Source: Bog-793 sp963823945 (GTDB lineage: Bacteria; Actinomycetota; Acidimicrobiia; Acidimicrobiales; Bog-793). Taken from it: 64,000 bases of DNA. Below the pieces are notes generated by a model, which was not told the DNA's origin, made no database searches, and saw only the letters and a list, made by a program, of their open reading frames with translations. This document shows positions 34,014 to 42,606 of this stretch, piece by piece. The stretch lies in assembly GCA_963823945.1 (NCBI GenBank), contig CAWGNK010000002.1, forward strand, positions 1-64,000, given 5' to 3'. A program made the position numbers and the translations under genes. Position 1 is the stretch's first letter. Every line of letters begins with the position of its first letter.

Positions 34014-34721
34014 CTAGTCCCGGACCGGCGCCACCTCGTCGATGAGGTGAGGTCCGTTGTTGCGCACGCTGCCGACGGCCGGGCTGACGGGACGCACGGC
34101 GAGCGTGCCGGCGGGCGCCGGCTGCAACAGCGCCTCAAGCTCGTCCCGTTCCGCGGCGACGGGGTCGAGCCAGGCCTCGAGCCCGTCGCGCTCGAGCACG
34201 ACCGGCATGCGGTCGTGGATCGGCGCGACCTCCGGATTCGCCTCCGTCGTGATGATCGTGCAGGAACGGACCGCGGCCTCGTCCCCACCGGTGGCCGGGT
34301 CGCGCCAGGACTCCCACAGGCCGGCGAAGGCCATCGGGGATCCGTCGGCGCGACTTAGGAAGTACGGCTGACGGCGAGTGCCCGCGCCCCGGCGCCACTC
34401 GAAGAACCCGTCCGAGACCACGGCGAGCCGGCGAGCCTTGAAAGCCGCACGGAACGAAGGCTTCACGGCGACCGTCTCGCCACGGGCGTTGAAAAGGCGG
34501 CTCCCGACCGACGGCTCCTTGGCCCAGGGCGGGATCAGGCCCCAGCGGTAGGTGGCAAGGACGCGGCCGCCCTCGGCACCGGCAGCAAGACACAGCACGG
34601 TCCTGGTCGGCGCGATGTTGTAGTCCGCGGGCCACTCCCGATCGAACCCGGGGGCCCGTGCCGCCCCAAAGAAGTCGGCGAGCTCGTCGATCGGCGTCGC
34701 GAGGACGTAGCGGCCGCACAA
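34014..34721 (-). CDS. SRAP domain protein (YedK/HMCES-like)
   Basis: A 235-residue SOS-response-associated peptidase family protein that forms covalent thiazolidine links with abasic sites in single-stranded DNA. The catalytic Cys2 is visible (MCGRY), with YNIAPTRTVL, RWGLIPPWAKEP, FNARGETV (Asn), DGFFEWRR (Glu) and IHDRMPVVL (His) in conserved order. The family is full length. It lies 4 kb from the SOS mutasome but no LexA box was found upstream, so SOS control is not shown. Confidence 0.92.
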   Translation of the reverse strand: MCGRYVLATPIDELADFFGAARAPGFDREWPADYNIAPTRTVLCLAAGAEGGRVLATYRWGLIPPWAKEPSVGSRLFNARGETVAVKPSFRAAFKARRLAVVSDGFFEWRRGAGTRRQPYFLSRADGSPMAFAGLWESWRDPATGGDEAAVRSCTIITTEANPEVAPIHDRMPVVLERDGLEAWLDPVAAERDELEALLQPAPAGTLAVRPVSPAVGSVRNNGPHLIDEVAPVRD

Positions 34722-34748
34722 CTCGAGTCGACTCCGGGCGAGGCGCCG

Positions 34749-34952
34749 CTAGCGACGGGCGTGGCGCAGGACCATCTTCGCGACGGCGAACACGATCGCG
34801 AAGACGACGACGAGCTTCACGACGAACCACAGCAGCCCGACGACGAAGTGCAGCGCGGCGAAAGCGACAACGGCCGCCACGACGAGCGTTCCGACTACAA
34901 CGAAGGCGTGCACCGGGCGGATGCCCGTCGACCCGCTTTGAGGCTGGATCAT
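34749..34952 (-). CDS. Small two-helix membrane protein
   Basis: A 67-residue protein with a polar start (MIQPQSGSTG), two close membrane helices (HAFVVVGTLVVAAVVAFAAL and LWFVVKLVVVFAIVFAVAK) and a basic end (RHARR). AAAGGGAA precedes ATG 34952. No family recognised. It lies 28 bases upstream of the SRAP gene on the same strand and may be co-transcribed. Confidence 0.6.
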   Translation of the reverse strand: MIQPQSGSTGIRPVHAFVVVGTLVVAAVVAFAALHFVVGLLWFVVKLVVVFAIVFAVAKMVLRHARR

Positions 34953-35230
34953 CGGCGGTTCCCTTTCGTCGGCGGGCACCGTCACGAGGACCGCGCGACA
35001 CCCGCTCAGCACGGATTCTAGCGGGGAGTCCCCCAGTCGCCGCCTCGGTCGAGCCGGAATGGACCCGCCCTGAAATGCACCTGGCCGCGGCTGGGCGAGT
35101 GCCAACCGGCGTCGCGACCTTGTGACGGCGGGGCTCTCCCGGCGGCCGCCGGGGCGCCGGAAACTAACATCGGGTGCGGGCGTGACGACAGGCAATCCCG
35201 CCTTTCGACGCCGCCCCGGAGGTGAGTTTG

Positions 35231-35704
35231 ATGATCAACTCCAATTCGCACCCTGGTCACCACCGCACACGCCTCGCGCTCGGGTCGCTCGTCATCCTCG
35301 GCACCCTCGCGATGGGCCTCGCGGCGCCAAGCGCTTTTGGCGCGCAGGCGCGCTCCACCAGCGCGACGACGGCGATCAAGACGAACTGGACCTTGTTCTT
35401 CAAGGGCACGACGCCGGCGGCGCAGAAGGAGAAGCTGCTCCAGGACGGGTCGAAGTTCGCTGTCTTCCTGAAGCATCAGGCGACGAGCGCCGCCGCCCGC
35501 GCGACGACCGTCAAGGTCACCAAGGTGAAGCTGTTGTCGCCGACGAAGGCCAAGGTCACCTACACGATCTACATCAACGGCTCGCCCGCCGAACCAAACG
35601 CGACCGGCACGGCGGTGCTCCACGACGGGACCTGGCTCGTGAGCAAGGCGAGCTTCTGTGCCCTCGTGAGCCTCGAGGGCGCCTCGCCGGGGGCCTGCAA
35701 GTAG
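35231..35704 (+). CDS. Secreted MTB12-like protein
   Basis: A 157-residue exported protein. The signal peptide spans about residues 14-39 (LALGSLVILGTLAMGLAAPS, AFGA site). The mature part has an NTF2-like layout seen in the mycobacterial low-molecular-weight antigen MTB12: IKTNWTLFFKGTTPAAQKEK, LLQDGSKFAVFLKHQ, KVKLLSPTKAKVTYTIYING, and GTWLVSKASFCALVSLEG with a late Cys pair. Function unknown; probably a surface or secreted protein. ATG 35231 is at proper spacing from GGAGG; GTG 35222 directly abuts it and is unlikely. Confidence 0.75.
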   Translation: MINSNSHPGHHRTRLALGSLVILGTLAMGLAAPSAFGAQARSTSATTAIKTNWTLFFKGTTPAAQKEKLLQDGSKFAVFLKHQATSAAARATTVKVTKVKLLSPTKAKVTYTIYINGSPAEPNATGTAVLHDGTWLVSKASFCALVSLEGASPGACK

Positions 35705-35755
35705 GCGACCCGACGACGTCGACGGCGGGTTCCGCCAGTCGCGGACCGGCTGTTC

Positions 35756-36697
35756 TCAGGCGCCGGTCGGGCTGGCGTCCGCCGCGGTGACCTCGATCCC
35801 CCAGGAGGCGTGGAAGCTTCCGCCGGGAGGAAGGGCGATGACGTCGACCCCGGAGCGCAGCGCGTTCGGCGGGCACGTCATCGGCTCGACCGCCACCGCG
35901 GCGCGGCGATCGTCCGGCGCGAGCGTCTCGCCCGTGTAGCACATGGCGTGGGCAAAGACGGCCTCGGCCCACACCACGACGGCACCGCCTTCCGGGGCGG
36001 GGGTGAACCGCGCCCGCCAGCGCCCGTCGGGGTCGGCCACGAGATCGGTGAAGGAGTCGTCAAGGCGCACTCCCGCGAGCGGAATCCCCGCCGCGAGCGA
36101 CGGCACGGCGGATTCCTCGACCGGCTCGGCGCCGACCGGCAGCATCCGCTCGTCGAGCACGAGGTGCCGCCGGGCCGGCAGGGACAGGCGTGACCCGTCC
36201 AGGCCGGCCGGACCGGGTGCGAAGTACGGATGGAACCCGAGCCCGAACGGTGCCGTCTCGTCCCCGGGGTTGTGCGCCGTCGTCGCGACGGTGAGCGTCC
36301 CCGGGCCGACCGAGTACTCGACCTCGATCTCGAGCCACCAGGGATAGGCGGGCTGCGGGGCGAGGCGGCACGATCCCCGCACCGTCGCGTCGTCGAGACG
36401 GGTGATCGACCAGAGCCGCCAGCAGACGAGACCGTGGATCGCGTTGTGCCAGGCGGGCTCGTCGATCGGCGCCTGGCCAAGGCGCCCGCCGAACTCGTAG
36501 GACCCGTCGTCGAGGCGGTTCGGCCAGGGGGCGAGGACCTGGCCCCGGCCACCTGAGCACATCTGATCGGCGGCGAAGCCCCAGACGACCGGTACGCCGT
36601 CGACGTCGAACGAGCGCAGGGTCGCGCCGACCTCCGTGACCGTGGCGGTCGTCGTCCCCGAGCTGACCACATACTGCTCACCGGAGGGGTATCGCAT
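35756..36697 (-). CDS. Aldose 1-epimerase family protein
   Basis: A 313-residue galactose mutarotase-fold enzyme that interconverts alpha and beta anomers of sugars. It shows VTEVGATLRSFDVDG and GQVLAPWPNRLDDGSYEFGG (substrate Arg region), HNAIHGLV (first catalytic His), PFGLGFHPYFAPG (second His) and AVAVEPMTCPPNALR (catalytic Glu). GTGs upstream are not used; ATG 36697 matches the homology start. It is divergent from surE. Confidence 0.9.
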   Translation of the reverse strand: MRYPSGEQYVVSSGTTTATVTEVGATLRSFDVDGVPVVWGFAADQMCSGGRGQVLAPWPNRLDDGSYEFGGRLGQAPIDEPAWHNAIHGLVCWRLWSITRLDDATVRGSCRLAPQPAYPWWLEIEVEYSVGPGTLTVATTAHNPGDETAPFGLGFHPYFAPGPAGLDGSRLSLPARRHLVLDERMLPVGAEPVEESAVPSLAAGIPLAGVRLDDSFTDLVADPDGRWRARFTPAPEGGAVVVWAEAVFAHAMCYTGETLAPDDRRAAVAVEPMTCPPNALRSGVDVIALPPGGSFHASWGIEVTAADASPTGA

Positions 36698-36766
36698 GAC
36701 GGGTAGTGTACCGGTGGACCCGGTAAGGCTTAGGTGACGGGCCTTTCGGGGCATCGAGGAGCTCGC

Positions 36767-37606
36767 GTGCGCATTCTGGTGACGAACGACGACGGTGTTT
36801 TCGCGCCCGGCATCGCGGCGGTGGCGCGCGCGCTGTGCGCGGCGGGACACGACATTACGATCGTCGCACCGGCCAAGGACCACAGCGGGTCGAGCGCCGC
36901 CACCGGCCTGCAGCTGCAACACACCGTCGGCACCCTCACCTTCCAGGCCGTCGAGCTCACGGCCGTGCCGGGCGTCCCGGCCTTCGGCGTCGACGCGCTC
37001 CCCTCGGTCTGCGTCTCGCTCGCCCTCGCCGGATCGTTCGGCAAGCCCCCCGAGCTCGTCGTCTCGGGGATCAACCGGGGGCGCAACACCGGGCGGTTCG
37101 TGCTGCACTCCGGCACCGTCGGTGCCGCCCTCACCGCCGCGCAGCTCGGCCGGTCGGCGATCGCCGTCGGGCTGCAGGCGAGGGTGGCCGCCCCCGTGCA
37201 CTACGACACGGCCGCCGCGCTCGCGGTTGCCCTCGTGGAACCGCTGACGTCGATGCGACCCGGCACCGTGCTCAACTGCAACGTCCCGGACCTCCCGCCG
37301 GAGAAGCTGCGGGGCGTGCGACGTGCCGAGCTGAGCAACGCCGACGTCTTCCACGTCGTGAGCACCGGCTCGTCCGAGGTGCGGATCACCTTCGGCTTCG
37401 CCGGACGGCCCGACGGTGGCGACGACGACTGGGCGCTCGGGGCCGAGGACTACGCGACGGTGACGGCGATCACGTTCCCGGCCGTCGACCCGGATCCGAC
37501 GGTGCAGGCGCTCGTGGCGGACTGCGTCGCCCGGCTCAACTCCTCGCCCGCCCTCGGGCGCACCGGCCCGCCGGACCCCGCCCTGACAGCCCCCCAGGGA
37601 GCCTGA
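36767..37606 (+). CDS. surE: 5'/3'-nucleotidase SurE
   Basis: A 279-residue SurE phosphatase that removes phosphate from nucleoside monophosphates in a divalent-metal-dependent reaction. The N-terminus RILVTNDDGVFAPGI carries the metal-binding Asp pair; VVSGINRGRNTG is the conserved Asn-rich loop; LHSGTVGAAL is the third motif. It is about 25 residues longer than E. coli SurE at the C-terminus. GTG 36767 follows GAGGAG; the frame upstream to 36734 is not conserved. Confidence 0.92.
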   Translation: MRILVTNDDGVFAPGIAAVARALCAAGHDITIVAPAKDHSGSSAATGLQLQHTVGTLTFQAVELTAVPGVPAFGVDALPSVCVSLALAGSFGKPPELVVSGINRGRNTGRFVLHSGTVGAALTAAQLGRSAIAVGLQARVAAPVHYDTAAALAVALVEPLTSMRPGTVLNCNVPDLPPEKLRGVRRAELSNADVFHVVSTGSSEVRITFGFAGRPDGGDDDWALGAEDYATVTAITFPAVDPDPTVQALVADCVARLNSSPALGRTGPPDPALTAPQGA

Positions 37607-38012
37607 CCGGCGATATCCGGCCGGCTGCACCACGTCTGAGCTGGGACAACGCGGCAAAGCTCCAAGGGCGGGTCACCGGACGGGTAAGCTCTGGCTAAAT
37701 CAATTCCCGGTCGGTCTATTGGCGCGCGTGTCCCCGGATGACCGGCGACGGGTGAGGGTCCGCATGTGGCCCCGCCCAGTCGATGAGCCGCCCGCCGACC
37801 ACCTGGAACCGTCCTGACAGGACAGTAAGGAGCAGCCAAGACAACCAACCAAGGGCGTACTCCGTCTGCACCTCGCCCGGGCGCCCTGCGCGTCCTGGCC
37901 CGTGACCTGCCCTTCCGGCACCGGGCCGCGAGACGGATGCACCAAGACGGTTCGCCCGCATCTCGACCCACCTGGAAGACGTGGAACATCCCCCAATCCA
38001 AGGAGGCCTTCG
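37607..38012 (+). promoter_or_regulatory. Long leader before the Rpf-like gene, possible structured RNA
   Basis: About 400 bases without a gene precede the Rpf-like start. The first third contains an A/G-rich GGCAAAGCTCC and GGTAAGCTCTGGCTAAATC pattern (37652-37700); further on there is a perfect GTCCTG-a-CAGGAC hairpin (about 37812-37824) and several G/C-rich repeats before AAGGAGG. Rpf genes in other actinobacteria are often under a c-di-AMP riboswitch; I could not match the conserved core of that class. Boundaries and class are unknown. Confidence 0.35.
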
Positions 38013-38561
38013 ATGCGACGAAACTCCTCGCTCGCGGTTACTTCTGCCATCGTCATGATCGGTGGCCTAGGCGTATTCGGCGGCGGCGCGCTCAGCCTGC
38101 GTGCCGCAGCAATCTCGAACCACCCGCACTCGGTCCGCTCCATCCGCCACACTCACGTCGTCGCTCCGCGCGCTCGGCGGACGACGGGGCCGGCGAGCCT
38201 GTTGCGAAACGACTCCTTCGCCCGGACTATCCCGTACCTGGTGGTGAGCCCGCCCCGTTCTGCGGGGCAGGCGGCGGCCGCGGTGCGTCCCCGCGCGCAC
38301 ACCCGGGGGGTGGCGACCCCGGCGCAGTGGCGGGCCCTTCGCACCTGCGAGTCCGGCGATTCATACGGCATGGACTCCGGCAACGGCTACTACGGCGCCT
38401 ACCAGTTCGCGCCGACGACGTGGTGGGCGCTCGGCTACCGGGGGCTGCCGGACGCGGCCCCGGCGAGGGTCCAGGACCGCGCCGCTCGTCGCCTGCAGCG
38501 CATCTCCGGCTGGTCGGCGTGGCCCGTCTGCTCGGTGGTCGTCGGGCTTTCGGCCTCCTAG
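38013..38561 (+). CDS. Resuscitation-promoting-factor-type transglycosylase
   Basis: A 182-residue exported protein. It begins with a signal peptide (MRRNSSLAVTSAIVMIGGLG), a Ser/Arg/Pro-rich linker to about residue 105, and a C-terminal Rpf-like domain: WRALRTCESGDSYGMDSGNG (catalytic Glu in CESGD), YYGAYQFAPTTWWALGY, and AARRLQRISGWSAWPVCS with the second conserved Cys. Such muralytic domains cleave peptidoglycan glycans and wake dormant cells. There is no LysM, G5 or DUF348 domain, so it is a minimal version. ATG 38013 follows AAGGAGG. The long leader upstream suggests post-transcriptional control. Confidence 0.87.
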   Translation: MRRNSSLAVTSAIVMIGGLGVFGGGALSLRAAAISNHPHSVRSIRHTHVVAPRARRTTGPASLLRNDSFARTIPYLVVSPPRSAGQAAAAVRPRAHTRGVATPAQWRALRTCESGDSYGMDSGNGYYGAYQFAPTTWWALGYRGLPDAAPARVQDRAARRLQRISGWSAWPVCSVVVGLSAS

Positions 38562-38641
38562 AAACGGCACTCCGGGCGGGTTCTCGGTACTGTTCAGGGA
38601 ACCCGCCCTATCGGCGCGGCCCGACCCGGAGGTGGTGCGCC

Positions 38642-40132
38642 GTGGTGCTCGTCGATCCGCAGTCCTCAGGCGGCATCGCCCTGACCTTCGACGACGTACT
38701 GCTGGTCCCGCAGGCCTCGGAGGTCCTGCCGAGCGAGGTGGACACGACGGCGCGCCTGTGCGACGGCCTCGAACTCAACATCCCACTCGTCTCGGCGGCG
38801 ATGGACACCGTCACCGAGGCGCGGATGGCGATCGCGCTGGCCCGCCTCGGCGGCCTCGGGGTCGTCCACCGCAACATGCCCGCCGAGAGCCAGGCCGAAG
38901 AAGTCGACCGCGTCAAACGCTCGGAGGCCGGCATGGTGCTCAACCCGATCAAGATCGGGCCGGACCGCCCCGTCGCCGAGGCCCTCGAGCTGATGAGCCG
39001 CTTCCATATCTCCGGGATCCCGGTCGTCGACCCCGACGACCACCTTGTGGGCATCGTGACGAACCGCGACCTGCGGTTCCACGAGGACCCCGCGGTGCCC
39101 GTGTCCGACGTGATGACCTCGACCGGCCTCATCACGGCGCCGCTCGGCACCGACCTCGCCGGGGCGCGCCGGATCCTCGGCGCCTCCAAGGTCGAGAAGC
39201 TCCCGATCGTCGACGGCGACAACCACCTGCGCGGCCTCATCACGGTGAAGGACATCACGAAACAGGCGGCGTTCCCCCGGGCCAGCAAGGACCCCGAGGG
39301 CAGACTGCGGGTCGCGGCCGCGATCGGCGTCGGTGACGAGGGACTGACCCGGGCCAAGATGCTGATCGACGCCGAGGTCGACGCGGTCTGTGTCGACACG
39401 GCCCACGGTCACGCCCGGCGGGTGATCGACACAGTCGCCGAGCTGCGGCGCAACTGGCCGGGAGGCGTGATCATCGCCGGCAACGTCGGCACGGCCGCCG
39501 CCACCAGGGCGCTCGCCGAGGCTGGCGCCAACGTCGTGAAGGTCGGCATCGGACCCGGGGCGATCTGCACGACCCGTGTCGTGACGGGTGTCGGGGTCCC
39601 GCAGTGGACGGCGATCCACGAGTGCGCCGAAGAGGCGCACCACCACGGCGTCGGGATCCTCGCCGACGGGGGCGTGCGCTTCTCGGGCGACGTCGCCAAG
39701 GCCGTGGGCGCCGGGGCGCACGCCGTGATGATCGGGGGGCTGTTCGCCGGCGTCGAGGAGAGCCCTGGCGAGACGACGATGCTCGGCAACCGGCCTGTGA
39801 AGCGCTACCGGGGAATGGGGAGCCTCTCGGCGATGGCGAACCGCTCGTACTCCAAGGACCGCTACTCCCAGGAGCTCGTCGTCGACCCGGACAAGATCGT
39901 TCCCGAGGGCGTCGAGGGTTACGTGCCGTTCCGGGGACCGCTCGACGGGGTCGTGCACCAGCTCGTTGGGGGCCTACGCCAGGCGATGGGCTACTGCGGC
40001 GCGCGCACGATCACGCAGCTGCGCGAGGAGGCGCGTTTCATCCGCGTGAGTCCCGAGGCCCACCGCGAGAGCCACCCGCACGACCTGTTCGGTGTGCGCG
40101 ACGCGCCGAACTACCTCGCGAACGAGGTCTAG
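38642..40132 (+). CDS. guaB: IMP dehydrogenase
   Basis: A 496-residue IMPDH, oxidising IMP to XMP with NAD in guanine nucleotide synthesis. It has LTFDDVLLVPQASEVLPSEV, a CBS pair between about residues 95 and 210 (NPIKIGPDRPVAEALELM, GASKVEKLPIVDGDNHLRGL), DTAHGHARRVIDTV, the catalytic loop GIGPGAICTTRVVTGVG (Cys309), ILADGGVRFSGDVAKAV, and the flap RYRGMGSLSAM. The residue two before the catalytic Cys is Ala instead of the usual Ser that contacts the IMP phosphate. GTG 38642 follows GGAGGT. A hairpin at 40157 lies after the stop. Confidence 0.92.
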   Translation: MVLVDPQSSGGIALTFDDVLLVPQASEVLPSEVDTTARLCDGLELNIPLVSAAMDTVTEARMAIALARLGGLGVVHRNMPAESQAEEVDRVKRSEAGMVLNPIKIGPDRPVAEALELMSRFHISGIPVVDPDDHLVGIVTNRDLRFHEDPAVPVSDVMTSTGLITAPLGTDLAGARRILGASKVEKLPIVDGDNHLRGLITVKDITKQAAFPRASKDPEGRLRVAAAIGVGDEGLTRAKMLIDAEVDAVCVDTAHGHARRVIDTVAELRRNWPGGVIIAGNVGTAAATRALAEAGANVVKVGIGPGAICTTRVVTGVGVPQWTAIHECAEEAHHHGVGILADGGVRFSGDVAKAVGAGAHAVMIGGLFAGVEESPGETTMLGNRPVKRYRGMGSLSAMANRSYSKDRYSQELVVDPDKIVPEGVEGYVPFRGPLDGVVHQLVGGLRQAMGYCGARTITQLREEARFIRVSPEAHRESHPHDLFGVRDAPNYLANEV

Positions 40133-40156
40133 GAATTCGCTGATCCGGTCCCTTCG

Positions 40157-40183
40157 TGCGTCCATTGCAGATGTAGGGACGCA
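40157..40183. terminator. Possible terminator between guaB and pdxT
   Basis: TGCGTCC / GGACGCA arms (7 bp, 13-base loop) between the convergent stops at 40132 and 40229. An alternative pairing GTCCCT / AGGGAC overlaps it. No T-run. Confidence 0.45.
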
Positions 40184-40228
40184 GGGCAGCTTTCCGATGA
40201 GGACTGAATCGACGAAATCGACACCTTC

Positions 40229-40930
40229 CTAGTGCCGTCGGAGGCCCGCCACCGGGCCTGAGCCTCGGGGAACTTGCTGAGCGGCGACCGCCACGGCGTC
40301 GGCGACAAGCAGCTCGTGCAGACGGTGGTCCCCCACGAGCTCGGGGTGGAAGGCGGTCACGGTCACCCGCCCCTGGCGGCAGGCGACGGGGTGGGCGCCG
40401 TCACCGGACATCGAAACGGTGGCGATTACCTCGACGCCGCTCCCGACCTTCTCGACGATGGGCGCGCGGATGAATACCGCGTGCAGCGGTCCGCCGCCGA
40501 TGCCAACGAGGTCTATGTCCTCCTCGAACGAGGCGACCTGGCGCCCGAAGGCGTTGCGGCGCACCGCAAGGTCGATGGCGCCGAAGCTCCACTGATCGGG
40601 CCGCCCGTCGAGCACGGTCGTCGCCAGGAGGATCATCCCCGCGCAGGTGCCGAGAACCGGCATCCCTGCCGCGATCCGGGCAGCGATCACGTCCCGCAGG
40701 CCCGCTGCCTCGAGGAGCAGCTGGAGCGTCGTCGACTCCCCACCAGGCAGCACCAGCGCGTCGACGTCGGCGAGGTCCCGGGGCAGGCGGACCTCGGCGA
40801 CGCCGACCCCGAGCGCCCGCAACACCCCGACGTGTTCCGAAACATCACCCTGCAGGGCGAGGACCCCGATCACCGGGGCGGCGACGCCGACAGCGCGGCC
40901 CGGAGCCGCGCGCCTCGGTTCTGCCGCCAT
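40229..40930 (-). CDS. pdxT: Pyridoxal 5'-phosphate synthase glutaminase subunit PdxT
   Basis: A 233-residue class I glutamine amidotransferase supplying ammonia to PdxS. Conserved: IGVLALQGDVSEHV, LVLPGGESTTLQLLL, VLGTCAGMILLA (catalytic Cys), and TAFHPELVGDHRLH (His-Glu of the triad). It is longer than usual by a short Ala/Pro-rich N-terminus. ATG 40930 follows the pdxS stop as TGA-G-ATG, coupling the pair. Confidence 0.93.
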   Translation of the reverse strand: MAAEPRRAAPGRAVGVAAPVIGVLALQGDVSEHVGVLRALGVGVAEVRLPRDLADVDALVLPGGESTTLQLLLEAAGLRDVIAARIAAGMPVLGTCAGMILLATTVLDGRPDQWSFGAIDLAVRRNAFGRQVASFEEDIDLVGIGGGPLHAVFIRAPIVEKVGSGVEVIATVSMSGDGAHPVACRQGRVTVTAFHPELVGDHRLHELLVADAVAVAAQQVPRGSGPVAGLRRH

Positions 40931-40931
40931 C

Positions 40932-41849
40932 TCACCAGCCGCGTTCGGCGAGCCTCGTCTCGAGAGCCGAGATCTCGGCACCCTTCATCGGCGTCCCGAG
41001 GCCACGCGACACTTTCACGAGGATCTCGGGGTCGCGGAAGTGCGCCGTCGCCTCGACGATCGCCCGGGCGCGGTCAGCCGGGTCCTCGCTCTTGAAGATC
41101 CCCGAGCCGACGAAGACCGCCTCGGCGCCGAGCTGCATCACGAGGGCGGCGTCGGCCGGGGTGGCGATACCGCCGGCGCAGAACAACGGGACCGGCAGCC
41201 GGCCCGTCTCGGCGATCTCCTGGACGAGACCGACCGGGGCCTGGAGTTGCTTCGCCCACCCGTAGCGCTCGGTGGCATCGCAGGTCGCGATGGACCGGAT
41301 ATCGCCGAGGATCGACCGCAGGTGGCGCACCGCCTCGACGATGTTGCCCGAACCGGCCTCGCCCTTCGAGCGGACCATTGCCGCACCCTCCGAGATCCGC
41401 CGCAACGCCTCGCCGAGGTTTGTCGCGCCGCAGACGAAGGGCACCTCGAAGGGCCACTTGTCGATGTGGTACGACTCGTCGGCCGGGGTGAGGACCTCGC
41501 TCTCGTCGATGTAGTCGACCTGGAGCGCCTGGAGGATCTGCGCCTCGGCGAAGTGCCCGATGCGCGCCTTGGCCATGACGGGGATCGTGACCGCCGCCTT
41601 GATCGCCTCGATGAGGGCCGGATCGCTCATGCGCGCGACACCGCCGTCCCGGCGGATGTCGGCCGGCACCCGCTCGAGCGCCATCACGGCGACGGCACCG
41701 GCGTCCTCGGCGATCTTGGCGTGTTCGGGCGTGACGACGTCCATGATCACGCCACCACGCAGCATCTCGGCGAGGCCGCGCTTCACCCGGTCGGTCCCCG
41801 TCACACGACCCGCTGGGTCCTTGGCTGTCACCTCGCGCTTGCTGGCCAT
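40932..41849 (-). CDS. pdxS: Pyridoxal 5'-phosphate synthase lyase subunit PdxS
   Basis: A 305-residue (beta/alpha)8 enzyme condensing ribose 5-phosphate, glyceraldehyde 3-phosphate and ammonia into pyridoxal 5'-phosphate. Motifs: LRGGVIMDVVTPEHAKIAED, AVMALERVPADIRRDGGVAR, IPVMAKARIGHFAEAQIL (active Lys), FVCGATNLGEALRRI, AMVRSKGEAGSGNIVEAVRH (second active Lys) and GAEAVFVGSGIFKSEDP. Full length. Forms the pdxST operon; a TetR-family gene lies upstream on the same strand. Confidence 0.95.
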   Translation of the reverse strand: MASKREVTAKDPAGRVTGTDRVKRGLAEMLRGGVIMDVVTPEHAKIAEDAGAVAVMALERVPADIRRDGGVARMSDPALIEAIKAAVTIPVMAKARIGHFAEAQILQALQVDYIDESEVLTPADESYHIDKWPFEVPFVCGATNLGEALRRISEGAAMVRSKGEAGSGNIVEAVRHLRSILGDIRSIATCDATERYGWAKQLQAPVGLVQEIAETGRLPVPLFCAGGIATPADAALVMQLGAEAVFVGSGIFKSEDPADRARAIVEATAHFRDPEILVKVSRGLGTPMKGAEISALETRLAERGW

Positions 41850-41907
41850 GCCGCGAATCTAATCGGTCGGCCGGGCCAGTCCCCAGACGCGCGGCGCCCC
41901 AGCCCGC

Positions 41908-42534
41908 TCACGGCGCGGCGTCGGAGGGGGGCGCGCCGAAACGACGGTGGACCGCCATCATGTCGGGGTCCTGCCGCAGGTCGCCCCAGAGCTCGTCGAG
42001 GTCCATGAGGCCGAGGGCCGCGACGAGGTTGAAGAGCATCCCCGTCGCGAAGAACTCCCGCATCGCCGCCGGCCCGAGGCCCGTGCGTTGCGCGACGTAG
42101 TGGACGATGGCGGTGAACTGCTCCGAGGTGAACTTGCGGATCTCCGGCTCACCGGCCGCGGCGTAGGCCTGCAACTGGATGAGCAGCATGTTCTGGTCGG
42201 CGATCAGCGTCGGGTAGCTCCGGCCCATCGCCTCGAGCGCCTCGGCGCCCTCGAGGCCCTCGGACGCCTGGCTGAACGACGAGATGATCGCCGCGCAACC
42301 GATCGCCACCGTCTCGAGGAAGAGCTCGCGCTTCGTCCCGAAGAGCCGGAAAAGGTAGGGCTGCGAGATCCCCGCCGCCGCAGCGATCTCTTCGGTCGAC
42401 GCCCCGTTGATCCCGTCCCGGGCGAAGACCCCCATCGCGGCCTGCAACACGTCGGCCCGCCGCTCGTCGGCGGTCATGCGTCGACCGCGGCGCTGGCGGT
42501 TCGGCGAATCGGCACCTGGCGTGGCTACCACCAC
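41908..42534 (-). CDS. TetR family transcriptional regulator
   Basis: A 208-residue TetR regulator. The DNA-binding helix-turn-helix is MGVFARDGINGASTEEIAAA with AAGISQPYLFRLFGTKRELF. The ligand-binding C-terminal half (AIISSFSQASEGLEGAEALE onward) is helical and not diagnostic. GTG 42534 is used; ATG 42477 is an alternative that begins MTADERRADVLQAA. A palindromic operator-like site lies 7 bases upstream (42541-42557), suggesting self-repression and possibly control of the neighbouring divergent or downstream genes. Confidence 0.87.
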   Translation of the reverse strand: MVVATPGADSPNRQRRGRRMTADERRADVLQAAMGVFARDGINGASTEEIAAAAGISQPYLFRLFGTKRELFLETVAIGCAAIISSFSQASEGLEGAEALEAMGRSYPTLIADQNMLLIQLQAYAAAGEPEIRKFTSEQFTAIVHYVAQRTGLGPAAMREFFATGMLFNLVAALGLMDLDELWGDLRQDPDMMAVHRRFGAPPSDAAP

Positions 42535-42540
42535 CCGACG

Positions 42541-42557
42541 TTAGTGATCGCTCACAA
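42541..42557. promoter_or_regulatory. Putative TetR operator
   Basis: TTAGTGATCGCTCACAA, close to the TTAGTGAgcgCTCACTAA type used by many actinobacterial TetR repressors, located between the TetR gene and the peroxiredoxin gene on the minus strand. Arms GTGA / TCAC are exact. Confidence 0.55.
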
Positions 42558-42606
42558 TCATACCACCGTCACCGGCCCCCCGCCGGCTGACGGGCGGGAC
42601 CGGTGC

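Noticed and set aside
38666..39958. A 430-codon minus-strand frame inside guaB
   Set aside because: Antisense shadow of a full-length IMP dehydrogenase.
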